A stretch of DNA of 8,698 nucleotides. Origin: JACDER01 sp036394915 (GTDB lineage: Bacteria; Actinomycetota; Thermoleophilia; Gaiellales; Gaiellaceae). The stretch's first letter is position 1. Every line of letters starts with the position of its first letter. The notes beneath the pieces were generated by a model. It saw only the letters and a list, made by a program, of their open reading frames with translations. It searched no databases and was not told where the DNA came from. Positions 1-6,945 of this stretch are shown here, piece after piece. The position numbers were made by a program, and so were the translations under genes. The stretch lies in the NCBI GenBank assembly GCA_036394915.1, contig DASWEE010000062.1, positions 1-8,698 on the forward strand. Direction: 5' to 3'.

Positions 1-318
1 GTCGCCCTGCTCTCGGGCGGGAACATCGATCCCACGCTTCTGATCTCGGTCATGCGCCACGGCCTCACGCTGTCGGGGCGGTACCTCGTCATCCGCACAC
101 GACTGCCCGATCGACCTGGCGAGCTGATCAAGCTCCTGTCGCTGATCGCCGAGGAGCGCGGGAACGTCGTCTCCGTCGAGCATCACCGTGAGGGGATGGA
201 CGTTCCGGTGACGGAGAGCGAGGTCGAGCTGACGCTGACGATGCGAGACCAGGACCACTGCAGCGAGCTGCTCGAGGTGCTCCGCGAGCGCGGCTATACG
301 GCCGAACGGGTCCGATGA
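1..318 (+). CDS. ilvA: Threonine ammonia-lyase (threonine dehydratase), C-terminal part with ACT domain; 5' end outside window
   Basis: The frame is open from base 1 and ends at TGA 316-318, giving 105 visible residues. The visible part begins with VALLSGGNID, the glycine-rich SGGN(I/V)D signature near the end of the PLP-dependent fold II catalytic domain of threonine ammonia-lyases. About residues 27-104 form an ACT domain (RYLVIRTRLPDRPGELIKLL, then alternating strands and helices), a small ligand-binding regulatory domain. The enzyme deaminates L-threonine to 2-oxobutanoate and ammonia in the cytoplasm, the first step toward isoleucine. A single short ACT domain is typical of the compact form of the family rather than the long E. 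coli-type IlvA with its double regulatory domain, so a catabolic TdcB-like role is also possible. The catalytic lysine lies upstream and cannot be checked. The stop overlaps the next gene's ATG (ATGA), which suggests an operon with translational coupling. Confidence 0.92.
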   Translation, partial: VALLSGGNIDPTLLISVMRHGLTLSGRYLVIRTRLPDRPGELIKLLSLIAEERGNVVSVEHHREGMDVPVTESEVELTLTMRDQDHCSELLEVLRERGYTAERVR

Positions 319-3300
319 GCACGGAGACCCGCAAGGAACGCAAGGTCGTCACCGTGCTGTTCGCCGACCTGGTCGGCTTCACGTCGCGGGCGGAGACGCT
401 CGATCCCGAGGACGTGGAGGCGATCCTCGGCCCGTACCACGCCCGCCTCCGCTCCGAGCTCGAGCGCTTCGGCGGCACGGTCGAGAAGTTCATCGGCGAC
501 GCGGTGATGGCCCTCTTCGGGGCGCCGACCGCTCACGAGGACGATCCGGAGCGAGCCGTGCGCGCGGCGCTCGCGATCCGCGACTGGGCCCGGGAGGAGG
601 GGGAGCTCGAGGTCAGGATCGGGATCACGACCGGGGAGGCGCTCGTCTCGCTCGGCGCACGGCCGGAGGCCGGAGAGGGCATGGCGTCGGGCGACGTGGT
701 CAACACGGCCTCACGGCTGCAGGACGCGGCTCCCGAGAACGGAATTCTCGTCGACGCGACTACGCAACGAGCGACGCAGCAGACGATCGAGTTCGGGGAG
801 GCCGAGCCTGTCGAGGCCAAGGGAAAGTCCGAGCCGGTCGCGGTCTTCGAACCGATCGAGGCCCGCTCTCGATACGGCGTCGACGTCGCCGAGGACGTCC
901 AGACACCACTCGTCGGGAGGGAGAAGGAGCTCGACCTGCTGGTCGACACGCTGGCCCGCGTGCGGTCGGAGCGCGAGCCCCAGCTCCTGACGCTCGTGGG
1001 CGTACCGGGGATCGGCAAGTCCCGGCTGGTCTGGGAGCTCTTCCAGGCCGTCGAGCGCGATCCCGACCTGATCTTCTGGCGCCAGGGTCGCTCGCTGCCC
1101 TACGGGGAGGGGGTCACCTACTGGGCGCTGAGCGAGATGGCGAAGGCCCAGGCCGGCATCCTCGAGACCGATTCGGCGGAGATCGCGGCCGAGAAGCTCG
1201 CACACGCGGTTGGGACCGTCGTTGCCGAGCCGGCCGACGCGGAGTGGATCGCCAGACACCTCCAGCCGCTCGTGGGGCTCGCGGGCGACGAGGAGCTGGC
1301 CGCCGATCACCGCAGCGAGGCGTTCGCCGCCTGGCGCCGGTTCTTCGAGGCGCTCGCCGAGCGGAGCCCGCTCGTGCTCGTGTTCGAGGACCTCCAGTGG
1401 GCGGACGACGGCCTGCTCGACTTCGTCGACTACCTCGTCGAGTGGGCGAGCGGCGTGCCGCTGCTCGTCGTCGCGACCGCGCGGCCCGAGCTGCTCGAGC
1501 GGCGGCCGGCCTGGGGCGGAGGGAAGGCAAACGCCGCGAGTGTCCTGCTTCCGGCGCTGACCGAGGACGAGACTGCGCGGCTGGTCGCAGCGCTGCTCGA
1601 GCAAGCCGTCCTTCCGGCCGAGACCCAGATCGTCCTGCTGACGCGGTCGGGCGGCAATCCGCTGTACGCCCAGGAGTTCGTCCGCATGCTGATCGACCGC
1701 GGCTACCTCCGCCGCGAAGGCGCATCCTGGAAGCTCGAGACGGACGAAGCGCTTCCGCTGCCGGAGTCCGTGCAGGGGATCATCGCCGCGAGGCTGGACG
1801 CACTCTCGTCCGAGGAGAAGGAGCTGCTCCAAGACGCCTCCGTGTTGGGCAAGGTCGTCTGGACGGGCGCGCTCGCGGCGATCTCGCAGATCCCGCATCC
1901 GCTCGCGGAGGAGCGCCTCCACGGCATGCGCCGCAAGGAGTTCCTGCGAAACGAGCGCCGGTCATCGGTCGCCGGGGAGACCCAGTACGCCTTCCTCCAT
2001 CTCCTGATGCGAGACGTGGCGTACGGCCAGATCCCTCGCGCGGAGCGCGCGGAGAAGCACCGGCTGGCGGCCGAGTGGCTCGAGTCGCTGCCCGCGGACC
2101 GGGCCGAAGACCGCGCCGAGATGCTCGCCCACCACTACCTGTCGGCGCTCGAGTTCGCACGCAGCGCGGGCCAGGACACGACAGCCCTCGCGCAGCGCGC
2201 TCGCCTTGCCCTTCGCGAGGCCGGGGAGCGCGCCTTCGCGCTGAACGCGTTCGATCAGGCCGTGCGCTTCTACTCGGCGGCGCTCGAGCTCTGGCCTGAG
2301 GATGATCGTGAGCACCCCCGGCTGCTTCTCCGGCTCGCGCTCGCCAGCTCGTACGGCAGCCGCAGCCCCCGCGAGATCTACGTCCAGGCGAGAGATGCGC
2401 TGCTCGAGGCGGGCGAGCCGGTGCTGGCGGCCGAGGCAGAGGTCCTGCTCGGGCTCTTGGCGACCGATGAAGGCGACCAGGACCGCTGCTTCCGGCACAT
2501 GCGCCGAGCGCAGTCGCTCGTCCAGGATGCTCCGCCGTCGAGATCCAAGGCATTCGTGTTCAACTGGGTTCTCCGCTCCCTGGCCCTCGCCGGCCGGGTC
2601 GACGAGGCCATAGTCCTCGGTCGGGAGACGATTGCGATGGCGGAAGAGCTCGGGTTGGACGAAGCCCTTGCGAACGCGCTCACCACGATGGGCTTCACAC
2701 GCTTCAGCATCGGCGACCTCGGAGGTCTCGCCGACCAGGAGAGAAGCATCGAGATCGCCCGCGCGGCCAACTCTCCGGATTCCTTCCGCTCGCGTGGGAA
2801 CTACGCGAGCTGCCTCGCGGAGCTCGGCCGGATCAGAGCCGCCTCCGAGATGATTGAGCAGGCGCGAGCCGAGGCGGAGCGGTTCGGAACCCTCTTCTAT
2901 CTCGACTGGTTCGACGCCGAGCGAACGGTCTACATGTACTACGCGGGAGAGTGGGACGACGCGATCGATCTGATCGGCGACGTTCTCCACCGGGTTGAAG
3001 CAAGCGGATCCTCGAGCTTCATGCGGCCCGTGATTCTGGAGACGCGGTCGAAGATCGAGCTTGCACGGGGCGACCCCGCAGGCGCGCTCAGCGGAACGGC
3101 AGAGGCCCTCGAGACCGCGCGCGGCGCCAAGGATCCCCAGATCCTCCACCCGTGCATGGCGGCGTACGCGGCGGTTTGGGCCCAGCTCGGGCGGCTCGAG
3201 GAAGCGGCCGCGGTGGTGGACGATCTACTCGCGAACTGGGGCGCCCAGAAGATGTTCTCCTCGGCCTTCTGGCTCCTCGATCTCGCCTATGCGCTCGTCC

Positions 3301-3569
3301 CGCTCGGACGAGCCCAGCTGCTCGACGGGGTCCTCGAACGCGTGCCGATACCGACGCCGTGGGCGGACGCGGCGCGCGCCCATGCGGCAGGGGATTTCGT
3401 CGCCGCAGCCGAGCTCTGCGCGCAGATGGGCGCCAAGCCGCACGAGGCATACTCGCGGCTCTGCTCGGGAGACCAACGCCAAGTGCAGCGGGCGCTCGAG
3501 TTCTACCGTTCCGTCGGCGCGACGCGGTACATCCGGGAGGGCGAGGCGCTGCTCGCCAAGACGGCATGA
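315..3569 (+). CDS. Class III nucleotidyl cyclase - STAND/AAA-type ATPase - TPR signalling protein (paralog 1)
   Basis: A 1084-residue multidomain protein with no signal peptide or membrane segment, so probably cytosolic. Residues about 8-185 are a class III cyclase domain: metal-binding D18 (FADLVGFT) and D62 (EKFIGDAVMALFG), purine-contact K58, and transition-state N130 and R134 (GDVVNTASR). The second base-recognition position, seven residues before N130, is M123 instead of the usual Asp or Thr. Residues about 197-500 are a P-loop ATPase: Walker A GVPGIGKS (229-236), Walker B LVFEDLQWAD with E358/D359, a sensor-like ATARPE (R390) and GGNPLYA (446-452). A winged-helix-like linker follows (VQGIIAARLDAL, DVAYGQIPRAER). 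From about residue 640 the chain is Ala/Leu-rich helical pairs resembling TPRs. Known relatives with this order include mycobacterial cyclase-ATPase proteins and mammalian soluble adenylyl cyclase. The ATG at 315 is supported by the ATGA overlap with the upstream stop; no good ribosome site precedes it. No C-terminal LuxR-type HTH is visible. The input signal is unknown. Confidence 0.9.
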   Translation: MSTETRKERKVVTVLFADLVGFTSRAETLDPEDVEAILGPYHARLRSELERFGGTVEKFIGDAVMALFGAPTAHEDDPERAVRAALAIRDWAREEGELEVRIGITTGEALVSLGARPEAGEGMASGDVVNTASRLQDAAPENGILVDATTQRATQQTIEFGEAEPVEAKGKSEPVAVFEPIEARSRYGVDVAEDVQTPLVGREKELDLLVDTLARVRSEREPQLLTLVGVPGIGKSRLVWELFQAVERDPDLIFWRQGRSLPYGEGVTYWALSEMAKAQAGILETDSAEIAAEKLAHAVGTVVAEPADAEWIARHLQPLVGLAGDEELAADHRSEAFAAWRRFFEALAERSPLVLVFEDLQWADDGLLDFVDYLVEWASGVPLLVVATARPELLERRPAWGGGKANAASVLLPALTEDETARLVAALLEQAVLPAETQIVLLTRSGGNPLYAQEFVRMLIDRGYLRREGASWKLETDEALPLPESVQGIIAARLDALSSEEKELLQDASVLGKVVWTGALAAISQIPHPLAEERLHGMRRKEFLRNERRSSVAGETQYAFLHLLMRDVAYGQIPRAERAEKHRLAAEWLESLPADRAEDRAEMLAHHYLSALEFARSAGQDTTALAQRARLALREAGERAFALNAFDQAVRFYSAALELWPEDDREHPRLLLRLALASSYGSRSPREIYVQARDALLEAGEPVLAAEAEVLLGLLATDEGDQDRCFRHMRRAQSLVQDAPPSRSKAFVFNWVLRSLALAGRVDEAIVLGRETIAMAEELGLDEALANALTTMGFTRFSIGDLGGLADQERSIEIARAANSPDSFRSRGNYASCLAELGRIRAASEMIEQARAEAERFGTLFYLDWFDAERTVYMYYAGEWDDAIDLIGDVLHRVEASGSSSFMRPVILETRSKIELARGDPAGALSGTAEALETARGAKDPQILHPCMAAYAAVWAQLGRLEEAAAVVDDLLANWGAQKMFSSAFWLLDLAYALVPLGRAQLLDGVLERVPIPTPWADAARAHAAGDFVAAAELCAQMGAKPHEAYSRLCSGDQRQVQRALEFYRSVGATRYIREGEALLAKTA

Positions 3570-3617
3570 GCGTCGCTTGCCTTCGGCTCGCTCCCGCGGG
3601 GGAAACCATGTTTCGAG

Positions 3618-3644
3618 CATGGGGGAACCCCTGGTTCCCCCATG
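3618..3644. repeat. Perfect 12-bp inverted repeat, 3-nt loop
   Basis: Left arm CATGGGGGAACC (3618-3629), loop CCT, right arm GGTTCCCCCATG (3633-3644); every arm base pairs. It lies 48 bases after the stop of the first cyclase gene. No T-run follows, so it is not a canonical intrinsic terminator, though a stem this GC-rich could still slow or stop polymerase or block 3' exonucleases. The core is shared with the stem at 3722-3747. Confidence 0.9.
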
Positions 3645-3674
3645 AACCCCCTCCTCAGGGTTACACCGGAAGTG

Positions 3675-3692
3675 GAAACCTCGAAGGGTTTC
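3675..3692. repeat. Small inverted repeat GAAACC / GGTTTC
   Basis: A 6-bp stem (3675-3680 with 3687-3692) and a 6-nt loop TCGAAG. Its right arm plus the following bases can alternatively pair with 3593-3607 far upstream, so the island has two mutually exclusive folds, a short local hairpin or a long-range stem. This is weaker than the two G-rich stems on its own. Confidence 0.55.
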
Positions 3693-3721
3693 TCCCGCGG
3701 ACCCCCTTCTTAGAACCCGAT

Positions 3722-3747
3722 GTGGGGGAACCTCCCGGTTCCCCCAC
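3722..3747. repeat. Perfect 11-bp inverted repeat, 4-nt loop
   Basis: Left arm GTGGGGGAACC (3722-3732), loop TCCC, right arm GGTTCCCCCAC (3737-3747). It repeats the GGGGGAACC/GGTTCCCCC core of the stem at 3618-3644, but the flanking base pair differs (GT/AC instead of CAT/ATG) on both arms together. Such paired changes keep the stem intact and suggest the structure itself is selected or that the element is mobile as a hairpin. It ends 24 bases before the ribosome site of the second cyclase gene. Confidence 0.9.
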
Positions 3748-3771
3748 GCCCCCTCCACGCGCTCGTGGGCC

Positions 3772-3776
3772 GGAGG
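3772..3776 (+). promoter_or_regulatory. Ribosome binding site of the second cyclase gene
   Basis: GGAGG ends seven bases before the ATG at 3784 and fixes that start. It contrasts with the first cyclase gene, which lacks a clear Shine-Dalgarno and probably relies on ribosomes finishing the upstream lyase gene. Confidence 0.75.
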
Positions 3777-3783
3777 TCAGCCC

Positions 3784-6700
3784 ATGAGCGCCCGGCGCGA
3801 AGAACGAAAGGTCCTGACCTGCATGTTCTGCGACCTGGTCGGTTTCACGTCGCAGGCCGAGTCGATGGATCCGGAAGACGTGGCCGCGGTTCTGCGGGGA
3901 TACCACGAGCACGTCCGAGGCGAGCTCGAGCGTTACGGCGGCACCGTGGAGAAGTTCATCGGCGACGCCGTGATGGCGCTGTTCGGGGCTCCGGTCGCCC
4001 ACGAGGACGATCCCGAGCGTGCCGTCCGCGCCGCGCTCGCGATCCGCGACTGGGCGCGAGAGCAGGACGGGCTCCAGGTCAGGATTGGAATCACGACCGG
4101 CGAGGCCCTCGTCTCCCTGGACGCGAGCCCGGAGCGGGGAGAGGGAATGGCGTCGGGCGACGTCGTCAACACCGCGTCCCGCCTCCAAACCGCGGCCCCG
4201 GAGAACGAGATCGTCGTCGACGAGACGACCTACCACGCGACCGCCGACGAGATCGGCTATGACCAGGCCGACCCGGTGGCGGCGAAGGGCAAGGCCGAGC
4301 CGATCACGGTCTGGCGCGCCCTGCAGGCGCGGGCCGTCGTCGGGATCGAGCTCCGGCCCGAGACGCCGCTCGTCGGGCGCGAGCATGAACGTGCCATGCT
4401 CGTCGATGCGCTCGAGCGAGTGAGGCGCGAATCGGAGCCGCAGCTCGTGACGATCGTGGGGGTGCCCGGGATCGGCAAGAGCCGCCTCGTGGCCGAGCTC
4501 TTCGCCGAGGTCGAGCGCGACCCCGAGCTCATCAACTGGCGCCACGGTCGCTCCCTTCCTTACGGCGAAGGGGTCGCCTTCTGGGCCTTTGCCGAGATGG
4601 TCAAGGCACAGGCCGGCATCCTCGAGAGCGACGGAGCCGAGGGAGCCCGCACGAAATTGCACGAAGCCGTTGCGGCGGCAGTCGGCGAGGACTCTGCCTG
4701 GATCGAGTCCCGCCTACAGCCCCTGCTCGCTCTCGGAGAGGGCGGCGGAGATCGAGACGAGAGCTTCGCGGCCTGGCGTCAGTTTGTCGAGGCGCTCGCG
4801 GAGCAGCGGCCGACGGTCCTCGTCTTCGAGGACCTGCAATGGGCCGACGACGACCTGCTCGACTTCGTCGACCACCTGGTCGACTGGTCGACCGGCGTTG
4901 CCCTGCTCGTCGTCGCCACCGCACGTCCTGAGCTGCTCGACCGCCGGCAGGCCTGGGGCGGCGGAAAGCGGAATGCCGTCTCGATCTCACTCCCGCCGTT
5001 GGGCAACGACGAGACGGCGCGTCTGATCGCGTCGTTGCTCGATCGCCCGGTGCTCCCAGCAGAGACGCAGGAGGCCCTGCTCGCGCGGGCAGGTGGAAAC
5101 CCGCTCTACGCGGAGCAGTTCGCGCGCATGCTTGCCGAGCGCGGGGATGCAGGCGAGCTGCCGGAGACCGTTCAGGGCATCATCGCCGCACGTCTCGACG
5201 CCCTCCCTCCGGAGGAGAAGGCGCTGCTCCAGGACGCATCCGTGGTCGGGAAGGTCTTCTGGCTCGGGGCGCTCGAGACGATCGCGGACGTCGAGCGGCG
5301 CGAGGCGGAGCGGATCTTGCACGCGCTCGAGCGCAAGGAGTTCGTCCGGCGCGACCGGCGGAGCTCCGTCGCGGGCGAGACCGAGCACGCCTTCGCGCAC
5401 CTGCTCGTTCAGGACGTGGCCTACGGGCAGATCCCGCGCGCCGAGCGGGCCGACAAGCACAGCAGGGCTGCGCGTTGGCTCGAGTCGGTCTCGCCGGACC
5501 GCAGCGAGGACCGAGCAGAGATGCTCGCGTACCACTACCGAGCGGCGATCGAGCTCGGGCAGGCCGCGGGACAAGACGTGAGCGATCTACACGACCCTGC
5601 CCGCTCGGCCTTCATCGAGGCCGGCGATCGCGGGCTCGCGCTCCATGCACATGCGTCTGCCGAGCGCTTCTATTCGGCGGCCCTCGAGCTTCTTCCCGAG
5701 GGCAGTGGCGAATGGGCGCACGTGATCGTCAGTCGCCAGTCGATGCGGCTGTCCTTCGACGACGACGACGCCCGAGCGATGGAGAAGGCAATCGAATCCC
5801 TGCTTGCGCTCGGCGTGGTGGAGGCTGCGGCCGATGCTCAGATCGACCTCGCGCTCGATGTCTGGAACAGCGGCGACAGCGCGGGCGGGCAGTCCCGTAT
5901 GGACAGGGCGCTGGCCCTGCTCGGCGACGTGCGGGCATCCCCGGCGAAGGCCCGGGCGCTGGCCCAGCGCTCGAGGCTGAGCATGCTTGCGCGACAGAAG
6001 GACGATGCGCTTCGGTTGGGGCAAGAGGCGCTCGCGATCGCCGAGGAGCTCGGCCTCGACGAGCTGCGCGCGACCGTCCTCACCAGCATCGGCCCTCTGC
6101 GTGTCTCGATGGGGGACATGCGTGGGTTCGACGATCTCGATCGGGGCCGTGAGATCGCGCTCGCAGTGGGCTCGCCAACGGAGATCCACCGCGCCTACAA
6201 CAATCTCGTCGAGTCATTGAGGGAGGTCGGAGATTGGAGGAAGGCGGCCGAGGTGCTGGCCGAGAACCGCAGAATCGACGAGCAATTCGGAATTCGGGCT
6301 TCGTTGTTGTGGTTGGAGGCCGAGGAGGCGCTCCAGGGGTACCACACAGGCGACTGGGACCTCGCGGAGCGGCGCGCGCGCTCGGTCATCGGCGAGTCGG
6401 AAGCGGGAGCGTCCCTGTACGTGCAGCCGGTTTGTCGCAACCTGCGATCGCTGATGAGGCTTGCCCGCGGGGACGGTGTAGGTGCGCTCGAAGACTGCAC
6501 GAGGGCTCTGGAGCTGGCGCGCGGGTCCGATCCGCAGGTCCACGGTTCCGTGGCGGCGGACCACGCGTTCGTCCTGCTGTCGTTGGGTGAGCGCGAGGAG
6601 GCGTCCCGGCTTGCAGACGAGTCGCTCGCAGTGCCGACGTACTTCCACACGGCCGTCAACCTCGCCTGGACGCTCCACGATCTCGGCCGCGGCGACGAGT

Positions 6701-6945
6701 TCGACCGCTGGGCCGAGGACCTGACCACGCCCTCTTGGCGGAAGGCCGGAGCGGCGATTGCCACCGGCGATCCCGTGACTGCCGCGGCCGTGCTGGGAGA
6801 GATGGGAGATGTCGCGGACGAGGCGTATGCGCGGCTCCGCTCCGGCCTCGATGCGGAGGTACGGCGCGCGCTCGAGTTCTACCGCTCGGTGGGCGCGATG
6901 CGGTACGTGCGCGAGGGCGAGTCGCTGCTGGCCGCGTCCGCCTAG
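3784..6945 (+). CDS. Class III nucleotidyl cyclase - STAND/AAA-type ATPase - TPR signalling protein (paralog 2)
   Basis: A 1053-residue paralog of the preceding cyclase gene, with the same domain order. Cyclase domain about 7-184: D17 (FCDLVGFT), K57 and D61 (EKFIGDAVMALFG), N129 and R133 (GDVVNTASR); M122 replaces the usual Asp/Thr base-recognition residue, as in paralog 1. ATPase: Walker A GVPGIGKS (226-233), Walker B VLVFEDLQWAD with E349/D350, then ATARPE and GGNPLYA (N439). TPR-like helices run from about residue 618 to the C-terminus, which ends in a block shared with paralog 1 (ALEFYRSVGA, then RYVREGESLL). Between residue 53 and 94 of paralog 1 only one of 42 residues differs, although many codons differ synonymously, so the duplication is old and the core constrained. 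Paralog 2 lacks about 14 residues after the GGNPLYA region. Start ATG 3784 follows a good GGAGG. The stop TAG shares CTAG with the convergent gene. Predicted cytosolic; ligand unknown. Confidence 0.9.
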   Translation: MSARREERKVLTCMFCDLVGFTSQAESMDPEDVAAVLRGYHEHVRGELERYGGTVEKFIGDAVMALFGAPVAHEDDPERAVRAALAIRDWAREQDGLQVRIGITTGEALVSLDASPERGEGMASGDVVNTASRLQTAAPENEIVVDETTYHATADEIGYDQADPVAAKGKAEPITVWRALQARAVVGIELRPETPLVGREHERAMLVDALERVRRESEPQLVTIVGVPGIGKSRLVAELFAEVERDPELINWRHGRSLPYGEGVAFWAFAEMVKAQAGILESDGAEGARTKLHEAVAAAVGEDSAWIESRLQPLLALGEGGGDRDESFAAWRQFVEALAEQRPTVLVFEDLQWADDDLLDFVDHLVDWSTGVALLVVATARPELLDRRQAWGGGKRNAVSISLPPLGNDETARLIASLLDRPVLPAETQEALLARAGGNPLYAEQFARMLAERGDAGELPETVQGIIAARLDALPPEEKALLQDASVVGKVFWLGALETIADVERREAERILHALERKEFVRRDRRSSVAGETEHAFAHLLVQDVAYGQIPRAERADKHSRAARWLESVSPDRSEDRAEMLAYHYRAAIELGQAAGQDVSDLHDPARSAFIEAGDRGLALHAHASAERFYSAALELLPEGSGEWAHVIVSRQSMRLSFDDDDARAMEKAIESLLALGVVEAAADAQIDLALDVWNSGDSAGGQSRMDRALALLGDVRASPAKARALAQRSRLSMLARQKDDALRLGQEALAIAEELGLDELRATVLTSIGPLRVSMGDMRGFDDLDRGREIALAVGSPTEIHRAYNNLVESLREVGDWRKAAEVLAENRRIDEQFGIRASLLWLEAEEALQGYHTGDWDLAERRARSVIGESEAGASLYVQPVCRNLRSLMRLARGDGVGALEDCTRALELARGSDPQVHGSVAADHAFVLLSLGEREEASRLADESLAVPTYFHTAVNLAWTLHDLGRGDEFDRWAEDLTTPSWRKAGAAIATGDPVTAAAVLGEMGDVADEAYARLRSGLDAEVRRALEFYRSVGAMRYVREGESLLAASA

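Larger units (their letters stand above)
3570..3783. repeat. Hairpin-rich intergenic island between the two cyclase genes
   Basis: This 214-bp gap carries at least four inverted repeats of two alternating kinds. GAAAC-type stems sit at 3602-3614 (GAAAC-CAT-GTTTC) and 3675-3692 (GAAACC-6 nt-GGTTTC). GGGGGAACC-type stems sit at 3618-3644 and 3722-3747. A 13-base direct repeat ACCCCCTYCTYAG occurs at 3646-3658 and 3701-3713, with two C/T differences. A longer imperfect inverted repeat pairs 3593-3607 with 3687-3701 (13 of 15 positions, one mismatch being a G-T type). No convincing gene or TAnnnT promoter box was found. The array could act as transcription attenuator, mRNA stabiliser or dispersed REP-like element; which of these is not decidable here. 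Confidence 0.8.

Noticed and set aside
711..1922. A 403-codon minus-strand open frame antisense to the first cyclase gene
   Set aside because: It is the antisense shadow of a strongly recognised coding frame. Similar mirrors occur at 1962-3149 and 3661-4662, as expected where third-position G/C removes stops on the other strand.
3618..3644. Intrinsic terminator for the first cyclase gene
   Set aside because: The stem is strong but is not followed by a T-run on either strand and the same stem recurs just before the second gene, so I call it a repeat and leave termination open.
3593..3747. CRISPR array
   Set aside because: The repeats are palindromic stems of unequal spacing and only two copies of each kind, without uniform spacers or nearby cas genes.
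3152..3787. A plus-strand open frame running from the first cyclase gene through the hairpin island into the second cyclase start
   Set aside because: It overlaps the real coding frame out of register, crosses the inverted repeats, and gives a Arg/Pro-rich sequence without domains.
315..6945. Anti-phage defence (CBASS/AVAST-like) reading of the STAND plus cyclase proteins
   Set aside because: The cyclase is class III, not a CD-NTase, and no effector (nuclease, membrane, protease or NADase domain) is visible next to it. Cytosolic signalling is the simpler reading.
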